A DNA stretch of 64,000 nt from Rickettsia endosymbiont of Culicoides impunctatus (GTDB lineage: Bacteria > Pseudomonadota > Alphaproteobacteria > Rickettsiales > Rickettsiaceae): the NCBI GenBank assembly GCA_020410785.1, contig CP084573.1, positions 1,240,001-1,304,000 of the forward strand, in the 5' to 3' direction. The notes under the pieces are model-generated. The model did not search any database, was not told where the DNA came from, and saw only the letters and a list, made by a program, of their open reading frames with translations. The number at the start of each line of letters is the position of its first letter. Position 1 is the stretch's first letter. The position numbers were made by a program, and so were the translations under genes. This document shows positions 27,137 to 35,440 of the stretch, piece after piece.

Positions 27137-28462
27137 TTAAACATTGCGTAATCTCTCCAACATTGCAAAATGACGCAAACCAAATCCATATGCCACAAGG
27201 AAGGGTACGAATAACATTACTATACCCCAATTACCAAAATGCTCTATTAAATAAACTAACCCAAAAGAGACAACAACATACATTATTGCCCGTATCATAG
27301 CACAAGATATACTGACACATCTAAAACGTTTAAAAACAGGAAACTGCTTATAAAATATTGATTGTGCTGGAAATGATCCTGTTTGGAATAGCAATATAGA
27401 AAACTGCAATAATAACAAATAGAAAGGTGATGAGATAATAGTTAATATATAGGGCATAAATATAATAATACTAGCACAAATTACTAATTTTATTTTTAAA
27501 ATTTTTATTGGATATATCTTATAACACAAATAAGTAATTAGAATAATGGTAATTAGCTCTGCCATTATAACAAACAAGTTATGACTAATAATTTGTTCAG
27601 CACTATAATTGAAGGTGCTTTTCAGCATAGTAGCACAATGTATATATACAAAATAGAAAATAATTGGTCCTGTAGATTCAATTGATAAATAAGCTAATAT
27701 AGTTTTTATATTAACTTTTTCATTTAGCATTTCTTGATTAGTAATATCCTTTTTCTCTAAACCGAAAGTTTTAAGTTTATTTAGCAGCCTTCTGGTTGCA
27801 TCAGCAAATTCTGGTGCTTCTCTAAGTCTTGTTCTTGCCATAGCTCCCACTAAGGCAATCACTGTACCAAATAAAAAAGCATATCGCCAATTAAAGCCAT
27901 GTGAAGTAACCAACGTTGCAATACCTAAAGCACATACTCCACCTAAATCAGCAAATATTGAAATACAACCAACAACAGGATATTGCATTGGTGGCTTAGT
28001 CATTTCCGTTAAATATAATCCAGCACCTACTGCTTCTCCTAAGGATGACATACCTTGCACTATCCGACAAATAGTGATTAATACCGAAGCGGTAATGCCA
28101 ATTTGTGCATAAGTCGGTAAACTAAACATCACCAAACAAGAACATGCCATCATGAAAGTTGTGACAAACAGCGTAACTTTGCGACCTACTTTATCGCCTA
28201 TCCAACCAAATAGCAAAGCACCAATTGGTCGAAAAACAAAAGTAGCACAGAAGGAGAAAGCTGACAGAAGAGTAGTAGTGTGCGGATCACTCTGTGGAAA
28301 AAATAACTCATTCAACAATACTGCCATATGGACATATAACATCAAGTCAAAATATTCCAAGAAAGTCCCTACTGAGAGTAACCCAACAGCTTCTTTTTGT
28401 TCTTTCGATAAACTAGTCTGAGTAGGTACAATCCTGGTGTTTTCTTGAACTAATTCACTCAT
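27137..28462 (-). CDS. MFS transporter, ProP/MHS-like (cassette 2, distal)
   Basis: 441 aa. Shares the leader QTSLSKEQKEAVGLLSVGTFLE, FGWIGDKVGRK, VQGMSSLGEAVGAGLYL and REAPEFADATRRLLNK with its relatives. It is the positional counterpart of 23397-24737 but considerably diverged, so the cassette duplication is old. The start ATG overlaps the upstream MFS stop. Substrate unknown; helix layout is complete, so probably functional. Confidence 0.85.
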   Translation of the reverse strand: MSELVQENTRIVPTQTSLSKEQKEAVGLLSVGTFLEYFDLMLYVHMAVLLNELFFPQSDPHTTTLLSAFSFCATFVFRPIGALLFGWIGDKVGRKVTLFVTTFMMACSCLVMFSLPTYAQIGITASVLITICRIVQGMSSLGEAVGAGLYLTEMTKPPMQYPVVGCISIFADLGGVCALGIATLVTSHGFNWRYAFLFGTVIALVGAMARTRLREAPEFADATRRLLNKLKTFGLEKKDITNQEMLNEKVNIKTILAYLSIESTGPIIFYFVYIHCATMLKSTFNYSAEQIISHNLFVIMAELITIILITYLCYKIYPIKILKIKLVICASIIIFMPYILTIISSPFYLLLLQFSILLFQTGSFPAQSIFYKQFPVFKRFRCVSISCAMIRAIMYVVVSFGLVYLIEHFGNWGIVMLFVPFLVAYGFGLRHFAMLERLRNV

Positions 28463-29852
28463 AGTTGACTCGAATAATTGTTTTTTTCGGAATAAATAGC
28501 CGTGTCTCTAAAAGCAATAGGTAAATCGCCACACTCTTTTGCCAATTTTTCAAAATACAATAGTCCGTAAGCAAAACCAATAATCATCGGAACCATAACG
28601 ACCCATAATCCCCAATGACCAAAATAGTCAGTAATGTAAATAAAACCAAAAGAGGTAATGATATACATCAAAGCTCGAGATATAGCGAATATAATGCTAA
28701 TATAGGTAAAACGTTTAAATACCGGAAAGCATTTATAAAGAATGGGACCAGCAGGACCTAAGCATTCATATAATAAAACCATAACCAATTGTATCAAAAA
28801 TAATTGATAAGGAGCATTAATATGATTCAATAAATATGGACAAAATATGATAAAAATAGAGCATATGATCAGTATAATTTTTATGATTAGTAATGGATAT
28901 ATTTTTAAACTTAAATAAGATAATATTGATATGGTTAAGAACGCCATTAGACAGACAATAAAATTATGTTGAATAATTTCAGCCATGGTATAACCAAAAT
29001 TAGTTTTTAAAATATTACCGCAATATATATAAAGAAAATAAAAACATACCGGTGAAGCACATTTTAATAAAAAGAAAGCTATGACGGTTTTTTTATTAAC
29101 TTTTTCTTGCAATATTGGGTGGTTTGTTAAGCTAGCTGTATCAATATATTGGCTTTTTCAAAAACTTTTTTGATTTGACGTTTGGCATCAGCAAATTCTG
29201 GGGTTTCTCGCAAGGTTGTTCTGGCAACAGAGCCAACTAATGCCACTGCTGCACCAATCCAAAATGCCAAACGCCAGTTAAAACCATGCATAGTGACAAG
29301 TGAGGCAACTCCTAAAGCCATTAACCCCCCTAAGTCACAACAAACCCCCATTAACCCGACACTTGCATATTGCACTGGTGGCTTAATGGTTTCCGTTAAA
29401 TAAAGTTGTGCCCCTGTCATCTCTCCCATAGAAGATATACCTTGCAAAGCCCGGCAGATTGTTACTACCCAGGTAGCGGTAATCCCTATCTGAGCATAAG
29501 TAGGTAGATTAGCCATCACCAGACATGTCATAGCCATCATAAAAGTTGTGATGATCACGGTAGATTTACGTCCGATATTGTCGCCCAACCACCCAAATAT
29601 TACTGCCCCAACAGGTCGGAAAATAAAGGTAGTACAAAAAGCAAATGATATCATTAAAGAGCTTGTCTTAGCATCAGTTGGCTCAAAAAACAACTCATTA
29701 AGAAACGCCGCCATATGAACATATAGCATCAGATCAAAATATTCTAGGAATGTACCAATTGATAGTAAACCAACAGCTTCTTTTTGTTCTTTTGTAAGGC
29801 TGGTCTGCTGATTAGGTATAATCCTGGTATTTTCTGGAACAGCTTTACTCAT
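28459..29852 (-). pseudogene. MFS transporter, ProP/MHS-like, frameshifted
   Basis: Counterpart of 24734-26125. The frame breaks after KKVFEKANI near 29145, where the text TATCAATATATTGG has two bases more than TATCGATATTGG-like sequence in the intact paralogue. Pieces are 29127-29852 (helices 1-6 and loop) and 28459-29112 (helices 7-12, from MQEKVNKKTV). Sequence remains highly similar to the paralogue on both sides, so the lesion is recent. Reversion by loss of an AT unit is conceivable. Confidence 0.85.
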
Positions 29853-29931
29853 AATTCACTCAATGTTGCTGTTGACTTCATATAGTTCATATTTCCCCAG
29901 TGGTTATTTTATTAAACATAATTTCTATATG

Positions 29932-30355
29932 TGTCATTGCGAGACCACGCAAGTAAGTCGTGGCAATCCACACTTTATTGGATTGCTTCGTCGGCTTACG
30001 CCTCCTCGCAATGACGCGATGTCATTGTCATTGCGAGGAAGACCGCAGGTCAACGAAGCAATCCAGAACAACAAGCTATACCAAATTCGCTTATATCTAT
30101 AAATATAACAGATTTTTTTGATCCACTAATAGCTGTTTTCATTATTTTTGCAGTATTATTTATTTTTTTTATTCCCTAACTTTAATTGGATTGCTTCATC
30201 ACTACTACAGCTCCCCTCGCAATGACGTTTTCTAAACTTACACCTAACCTGGCTAACATTACTCCGTCATTGCAAGCGAACGTACGTGAGCGTGGCAATC
30301 CATAAAACTTGTCAGGATTGCTTCGTCGGCTTACGCCTCCTCACAATAACATTTT
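29932..30355. repeat. Cluster of rickettsial dispersed palindromic repeats
   Basis: Four partial copies of a repeat with ends GTCATTGCGAG and CTCGCAATGAC and inner GGCAATCCA and GGATTGCTTCG: 29932-30015, 30024-30072, 30180-30232 and 30266-30355. They fill most of the ~500 bases between the MFS operon and the Sel1 genes. GC content is higher than the surroundings. No gene is supported here. Confidence 0.7.
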
Positions 30356-30362
30356 CTAAACC

Positions 30363-30980
30363 CTACATAACTACACAACAGCTAGAATCCTCAGAATCTC
30401 TACCAGTCATTGCCGTTTCATCTACTTGTCCAAGCGGATGCATAGAACCAGTAGATGCCCCACCTTCATTATGGGGAAGTATTGGATATAACGGTTGCGG
30501 TTCTTTACAATGATACTCTAATTGCCCTTGAGCCCAAACTGTATCTGCTGAAGTTATCTCTGCATCCTTGTTGGGATATTTTTTAGTAATTACCTTGATA
30601 GCCTTAAGCCATTTTTCGGCTTCTAACTCCACATCTTTATGATTCCGTTGAGGTAGCAATTCCTGACAAGATGAATCACCTAATTTAGCTCCAATAGATA
30701 CATAGAGTTTATCTTTATATTTGCTCTTCTCTACTCCCAAGCCTTCACGATAAAGATAGGCAAGCCCGGCAGCCGCCTCTCCTTTACCAAATAGTAAAGC
30801 TTCTTTTAATTCAAAATGCATCGCTTTAGAACCACTAATTACTTCTGGTGTTAATCCATGTTCCTCTATTATGATATTTACTTTACTTAGACCATCTAGA
30901 GCATGGTCATATAAATTATTAGCCGTCCTAATTAAAGTTTTGGCTTGATCTAGATAATTACTCTGCTTTAATTTTGTCAT
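30363..30980 (-). CDS. Sel1-repeat protein ending in a CaaX box
   Basis: 205 aa. Residues ~60-85 (ALLFGKGEAAAGLAYLYREG) fit a Sel1/TPR-like repeat, with further helices each side. The first ~150 residues are almost identical to the adjacent paralogue (30990-31562), but the tails differ completely. This one has a Pro/Gly-rich linker and ends SSCCVVM then stop (TGT TGT GTA GTT ATG TAG). CVVM is a classical farnesylation CaaX motif. No signal peptide. I infer a secreted effector that host enzymes might lipidate; the sequence shows only the motif. Confidence 0.75.
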   Translation of the reverse strand: MTKLKQSNYLDQAKTLIRTANNLYDHALDGLSKVNIIIEEHGLTPEVISGSKAMHFELKEALLFGKGEAAAGLAYLYREGLGVEKSKYKDKLYVSIGAKLGDSSCQELLPQRNHKDVELEAEKWLKAIKVITKKYPNKDAEITSADTVWAQGQLEYHCKEPQPLYPILPHNEGGASTGSMHPLGQVDETAMTGRDSEDSSCCVVM

Positions 30981-30989
30981 ATCGTTTAC

Positions 30990-31562
30990 CTACCTATATT
31001 TAGTTTGACCTTTAGTATTCCTCTTGATATTGCTTGGAGTAGATGATGGAACATACATAGCTGCTGGATACGATGAATGCTGTTTTCCACAATAATGTTC
31101 CAATTGTCCTTGAACCCAAACTGTATCTGCTGAAGTTATCTCTGCATCCTTGTTGGGATATTTTTTAGTAATTACCTTGATAGCCTTAAGCCATTTTTCG
31201 GCTTCTAACTCCACATCTTTATGATTCCGTTGAGGTAGCAATTCCTGACAAGATGAATCACCTAATTTAGCTCCAATAGATACATAGAGTTTATCTTTAT
31301 ATTCGCTCTTCTCTACTCCCAAGCCTTCACGATAAAGATAGGCAAGCCCGGCAGCCGCCTCTCCTTTACCAAATAGTAAAGCTTCTTTTAATTCAAAATG
31401 CATTGCTTTAGAACCACTAATTACTTCTGGTGTTAATCCATGTTCCTCTATTATGATATTTACTTTACTTAGACCATCTAGAGCATGGTCATATAAATTA
31501 TTAGCAGTTCTAATTAAGGTTTTAGCTTGATCTAAATAATTATTTTGCTTTAATTTTGTCAT
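30990..31562 (-). CDS. Sel1-repeat protein, paralogue without CaaX
   Basis: 190 aa, tandem duplicate of the neighbour over residues 1-150 (same EEHGLTPEVISGSKAMHFEL and LGDSSCQELLPQRNHKDVELEAEKW text). After QGQLE the tail becomes HYCGKQHSSYPAAMYVPSST, then NIKRNTKGQTKYR. That last stretch nearly repeats the end of the next gene upstream (NVKKNTKGQTK). Probably co-transcribed with both neighbours (gaps of 9 and 11 bases). Candidate effector; function unknown. Confidence 0.72.
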   Translation of the reverse strand: MTKLKQNNYLDQAKTLIRTANNLYDHALDGLSKVNIIIEEHGLTPEVISGSKAMHFELKEALLFGKGEAAAGLAYLYREGLGVEKSEYKDKLYVSIGAKLGDSSCQELLPQRNHKDVELEAEKWLKAIKVITKKYPNKDAEITSADTVWVQGQLEHYCGKQHSSYPAAMYVPSSTPSNIKRNTKGQTKYR

Positions 31563-31573
31563 AGCTATCCACC

Positions 31574-32809
31574 TTATTTAGTTTGTCCTTTAGTATTTTT
31601 TTTTACATTGTTTGGGGTAGTTAAAGGCAAAATTTTATCTTCTGCTGAAACAGTAGCTTTACTTATCATGTGTTTAACATTTATGGGGATTTTAGCTATT
31701 TCTCCTTTTTCCACTTTAGTAGCTTTAATATGTTGTTGTGAAGTGTCGTCATTTCCTAACCCATCGACTTCATACTCTGATTTCTTTTCCCTTTTTGACC
31801 TATCTATTACCTCACTGCGGAGAAGTGTATCTTCAATCTTTCCATCATTAGTAACAGCATTATCTTGGTTTTTGAGCAAAGTAGTAAATTGCTTTAATAT
31901 TTTGTGTTTCCCAGGATCTGTGCCTTTACATTCTTCGGCTATTTTATCGATTTTTGTGTATTGCTTTTGAGCTTCTACTTTAGCTTCCTCCAATTCTTGA
32001 ATTCTAGCATCTACCTCTTTTTTCTGTTCCATAACTTTTGCCAAAACAGGCTCAAATGCCTTGATTTTCTTATCCTGATGCTTTATTAGTTCTTTTGTAT
32101 TAATTATAGTTGGTGATTGAGGTTTTTCTGTCTTTTCCTTGGCAGTAAGCTCATTGCCTAACCTTTTTCTTTCTGTTAGCAATCCCTGATGATGAGTACT
32201 TACTTCATTATAATGTTTGTGTATTTCGTCACGATGTTTATATAATTTTTTATATTCTTCGTTTTGTTTTTTTATCTGTTCTTCTGTTTTTATGAGTGGT
32301 AGTAGTTTATTTTGATTTACATCCCCATCTTTTTCAATATCTTTAATTACATCATCTAATTTAGCATTCTCGTCTTTCATTGCAGATAAATACTCATCTG
32401 CATCTTTTGTAAATTCTTTATGTTGTTCTTCCAATCTCGCAGTTTCCTGGTGAATTTGTTCAAGTTTTGCAGCTTCTTTTACTTCCCTCTCTAATAAAGA
32501 TGCCAGCCTATCGGCTTCAGCCTTTCTTTCTTCTTCTAATTGTTGTGAAAGTACAACTTGTTCAGCTTGCTCTTCTCTTTCTCTAACGAATGCTTGTAAA
32601 TTTTGTAGTTTGGCTAATGTCTCAGGTGGAAGATTGCTATTCAACAAGCTGGTTATGGAAGCATTAAGCCTTGCCAATTCAGCTGGATTAGTAGTATGAA
32701 TCTGTAACTTGATATCATTAACAACATTATCAAACTGAGCTAAATACGCTATATCTTTCTGCCCTTTATTATTTTTATCGTCTTTATCGTCCTCAAAATT
32801 ATCAGCCAT
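31574..32809 (-). CDS. Coiled-coil protein, candidate effector
   Basis: About 411 aa from the ATG at 32809; a GTG five codons upstream is also possible. The N-terminus is acidic (MADNFEDDKDDKNNKG). Residues ~80-310 are long Glu/Lys/Gln-rich heptads (REREEQAEQVVLSQQLEEER and EQIKKQNEEYKKLYKHRDEI), a clear coiled coil. The C-terminal ~60 residues are unstructured and end LTTPNNVKKNTKGQTK, shared with the downstream Sel1 gene. No signal peptide or membrane segment. No known family recognised. Confidence 0.7.
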   Translation of the reverse strand: MADNFEDDKDDKNNKGQKDIAYLAQFDNVVNDIKLQIHTTNPAELARLNASITSLLNSNLPPETLAKLQNLQAFVREREEQAEQVVLSQQLEEERKAEADRLASLLEREVKEAAKLEQIHQETARLEEQHKEFTKDADEYLSAMKDENAKLDDVIKDIEKDGDVNQNKLLPLIKTEEQIKKQNEEYKKLYKHRDEIHKHYNEVSTHHQGLLTERKRLGNELTAKEKTEKPQSPTIINTKELIKHQDKKIKAFEPVLAKVMEQKKEVDARIQELEEAKVEAQKQYTKIDKIAEECKGTDPGKHKILKQFTTLLKNQDNAVTNDGKIEDTLLRSEVIDRSKREKKSEYEVDGLGNDDTSQQHIKATKVEKGEIAKIPINVKHMISKATVSAEDKILPLTTPNNVKKNTKGQTK

Positions 32810-32911
32810 ATATCGTATTTTCACCGTGTTTAAACCTTGTTAGCAATAGTTACATTTTTAATTAAATATAACCTGCATTAAATAGTCAACTAATTTTATG
32901 TTAAAATATGT

Positions 32912-33040
32912 TTATTTTTTGTTAATAAAAACAACATTCAATAACTCATTAGCATGGGATATGGTTTTGATGGTTAATGCCCCCTTAATTTCATGTGATA
33001 TTTTAGCAATGTCTCTTTTATTACCTTCTGGAATAATTAC
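32912..33040 (-). pseudogene. Lon protease C-terminal fragment (probable)
   Basis: In phase right after the stop of the terminase fragment, the frame encodes VIIPEGNKRDIAKISHEIKG, then ALTIKTISHANELLNVVFINKK. This resembles the last ~40 residues of Lon (VLIPxxNxKDLxxIPxxVKxxLxIxxVxxxxEVL). Nothing of the ATPase or protease domains is near, so it is debris joined by recombination. The rest of 32810-32911 shows nothing recognisable. Confidence 0.45.
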
Positions 33041-33511
33041 TTAGTACCGTGCTGCATAGTTAAAACATCTTCTAATAGCTTTATAGTCAATTGATGAGAA
33101 GTTGGTGACGTTGTCGCTCAATGCTCGCCTATTACTTATAGGCGTCGCTCCATCGCTCCTAGCCCCAAATTCTCCTGAACTTTCCTTAACTAATAATACG
33201 GTGTAATCATTATTATAATAATTCCGCTCAATTTGTTCTGAAGTAAGTATAGATAAAATATATTTAGGAGAAGATTTATTTACTATGATCATTTCAATAT
33301 TCGGATTGCATACAGCATCCATAATCTCCCGTTGATAGGGAGCCTTATTAGCTCTCGAACTTCCTGATTCAGCTGAAGATTCACTAGATAATTTTCGGTA
33401 ACAATCAGCCCATGTGCTTACTAAAAGCTTAAGTGGCGGAGCTACTATCTTCGCTATCCGACTGATCATCGTTTGTCGGTTCAGTTGATAATGATTCATC
33501 TGCTGGGTCAT
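33041..33511 (-). pseudogene. Phage terminase large subunit (GpA-like), N-terminal fragment with palindromic element
   Basis: Residues ~20-77 (APPLKLLVSTWADCYRKLSS, then APYQREIMDAVCNPNIEMII) are the start of a GpA-type terminase, which normally continues into the ATPase P-loop. Here the sequence switches at IVNKSSPK into unrelated text and then into the peptide of a rickettsial palindromic element (RSDGATPISNRRALSDNVTN). The ATPase and nuclease domains are missing. Its start lies within the upstream Nu1-like gene (83-base overlap), the native arrangement for these genes. Confidence 0.7.
33082..33180 (-). repeat. Rickettsia palindromic element (RPE-like), copy 1
   Basis: About 100 bases, from TATAGTCAATTGATGAGAAG to ATTCTCCTGAAC, highly similar to 45931-46036 and 50454-50556. 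In the host frame it reads SGEFGARSDGATPISNRR and onward with no stop. Confidence 0.85.
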
Positions 33512-33986
33512 GCTGATAGTTGCTTAGCTCTAACAAAGCTTGTTCTATTTCTTGCGAAAGAATATTAACTATTGCTGTAAAGTCATTACTAACTGTCATT
33601 AATTGCCTAGCCAAATTAGTTGGTATGTTTAACATTCTTGAGCGAAAGGCTATTATTAATCCTGACCATAATAATTCTACTTCAGTCGCTAAAATATATT
33701 TACCCTCCAATATTTCTACCTCAAATTCGACTTTATCAGCCTGGGCTTTTAGTAAGCGTAGTTTTTGAGTAACTACGTTACCATAACTTGACGTACTTTG
33801 ACCTTGATTTTTTTGCACTAACTTTTTTTGCAAATATTGTTCGTAGTTTTGTATACAACAAGCTAGATTATATTGACCTTCAATTGGAGCAGGTAATATA
33901 CCAATTTTTACTAATTGTTGAACTCTACGAGTGCTTATATTTAAGTTATGAGCAATGTCTGATGTTTTGTAGTTATTAATATTCAT
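33429..33986 (-). CDS. Terminase small subunit, Nu1-like
   Basis: 185 aa. The N-terminus NYKTSDIAHNLNISTRRVQQLVKIGILP is the winged-helix DNA-binding domain of lambda Nu1-type packaging proteins. A middle helical region follows (QKLRLLKAQADKVEFEVEILEGKYI, then EVELLWSGLIIAFRSRMLNIPTNLA), the usual Nu1 layout. The acidic C-terminus overlaps the large-subunit start. The frame is intact although its partner is not. It lies just outside the end shared by the two 7.4-kb elements and continues the right-hand prophage. Confidence 0.8.
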   Translation of the reverse strand: MNINNYKTSDIAHNLNISTRRVQQLVKIGILPAPIEGQYNLACCIQNYEQYLQKKLVQKNQGQSTSSYGNVVTQKLRLLKAQADKVEFEVEILEGKYILATEVELLWSGLIIAFRSRMLNIPTNLARQLMTVSNDFTAIVNILSQEIEQALLELSNYQHDPADESLSTEPTNDDQSDSEDSSSAT

Positions 33987-34060
33987 ATTGGTACATTATG
34001 CAATTAGAAGGGAATTGACAAATTGTCCTCAATATTATACGACAAGAAGATTAAGAAGAT

Positions 34061-35122
34061 GATAACGCCTAACCAATTGTCGATTTTAGAGCAGTAACAG
34101 TTTGAGGATCGTAAGTCATTTTAGATTTTCTATTTGAGATTTACTTAACTTAGTGTATTTAATAATTTTTTCCATCGACTCATTGTTTAATAGCATTTCT
34201 TTTGCCATAGATATTTTTTCTTCCACTCTACCTTCCGCTCTACCTTCCTCTTTACCTTCCGCTTTACCTTCCGCTCTACCTTTATCCTCAAATTTCTTGA
34301 TAGTATTAGCTTCTATACGCAGCCATTTGAGATGACCTTCATAGGCCTCTCTTTCTTCGTCAGTAAAGTTCATAACATTTAGCACTGTTAGAGCTTTTTT
34401 TAAGGCAATATTGTCCAGTTCTTTAGGCAAATTATCTTTGTTAAGTAGGTCATGTCTTGTTAAAAAAGCTAACCACATATCTAGAGAGTCTTTTACTTTT
34501 TTCAGTATATCAGCTAATTCCTCATGAGAATTATCAGTAAACTTATTAAGCTCAATAGTATGTAATTCGAGATCCTTGAAATACAACAAGCCACTATCTT
34601 TTTCGACTATATGGAAAACATTGTGATATTTATCTACTTTAGGAATAGAAGTAAAATTAAGTATATGAATACCAATGGCTTTGCTTAAGGTCGAATAGTC
34701 CTGAGCTACCTTTAATTGCTCAGTATATAATTTAGCCCAGTAATATAAAGCTCGCTTATCATAATCAGCTTCGTCGCTAATTTGAATCTCAATATTGAAC
34801 CTTTTGCCATCAACAGATTTGGCTTTAACGTCTAATATTGAGAGTTTATCATTCTTAAAGTTTTTAGGGTTATATGGATTAAGCAAAGTTACCTCTGCCA
34901 CTTGATCCTCTTGTCCAACGATAGAATTAATCAAGGATATCAGCAAATCCTTATTCTCTTCTACACCAAAGATCTTTTTGAAAGCTAAATCCACGCGAGG
35001 AGTTATTTTATCCATATATGCTGCTATTAGTAGTTATTAGTACCTAAGAAGCAGTATAGCACAAAAACTATAAAGCACTAAGTAATATAATGTGAAAAAT
35101 AGACAATTGGTTAGGCGTTATC
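34061..35122 (-). mobile_element. Rpn unit bounded by 27-bp inverted repeats
   Basis: The plus-strand text at 34061-34087 starts GATAACGCCTAACCAATTGT. The reverse complement of 35096-35122 starts identically; 26 of 27 positions agree. The 1,062-bp interval contains only the Rpn gene, with its stop 29 bases inside one end. No target-site duplication is apparent. This is what a minimal insertion sequence looks like. Confidence 0.6.
34116..35015 (-). CDS. Rpn-family PD-(D/E)XK nuclease / putative transposase
   Basis: 299 aa, identical to 17029-17916 except for one more four-residue repeat unit (GRVE) in the C-terminal GRAE/GKAE block, i.e. 12 bases gained or lost by slippage. The gene is flanked on both sides by the 27-bp inverted repeat described at 34061-35122, whereas the left copy has lost one end. 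If Rpn acts as a transposase this is the complete unit. Confidence 0.8.
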   Translation of the reverse strand: MDKITPRVDLAFKKIFGVEENKDLLISLINSIVGQEDQVAEVTLLNPYNPKNFKNDKLSILDVKAKSVDGKRFNIEIQISDEADYDKRALYYWAKLYTEQLKVAQDYSTLSKAIGIHILNFTSIPKVDKYHNVFHIVEKDSGLLYFKDLELHTIELNKFTDNSHEELADILKKVKDSLDMWLAFLTRHDLLNKDNLPKELDNIALKKALTVLNVMNFTDEEREAYEGHLKWLRIEANTIKKFEDKGRAEGKAEGKEEGRAEGRVEEKISMAKEMLLNNESMEKIIKYTKLSKSQIENLK

Positions 35123-35199
35123 TACTATTTTTTCTTCTTTCATTTTTTCCTCAATGATTTTTCAAAGTTTAATCCAGCTAATTTTTGACTCAGGTGAAT

Positions 35200-35440
35200 T
35201 ACCCCGTAAAATAAATTGGGCTTATTAAAAAGCCCTTTATTTATAAAGGGGGAAAATGCTGCATTATGAAGCTGGCTGCAATCCCTTGATAAATAAGGGC
35301 TAGAGAGCAACCCCTTAATGCATTTCTTTTTGTAGTGCAGATGCATTATGGAATTCTCTACAATTGCAGTATTTATAAGGCATTGCGGCTGACTTCATAA
35401 TGCACTGCACTATGAAATGCATTATGCACTATGCATTATG
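35200..35440. repeat. Iteron-like TGCAT/ATGCAT cluster, right copy
   Basis: Mirror image of 16605-16840: clustered CATAATGCA/TGCATTATG motifs and the CCCTTTATTTATAAAGGG hairpin between the ATPase and Rpn genes. Confidence 0.5.

Noticed and set aside
34153..34335. Plus-strand frame with SALPSSLPSALPSALP repeats
   Set aside because: Antisense of the 12-base GRAE/GKAE repeat in the Rpn gene.
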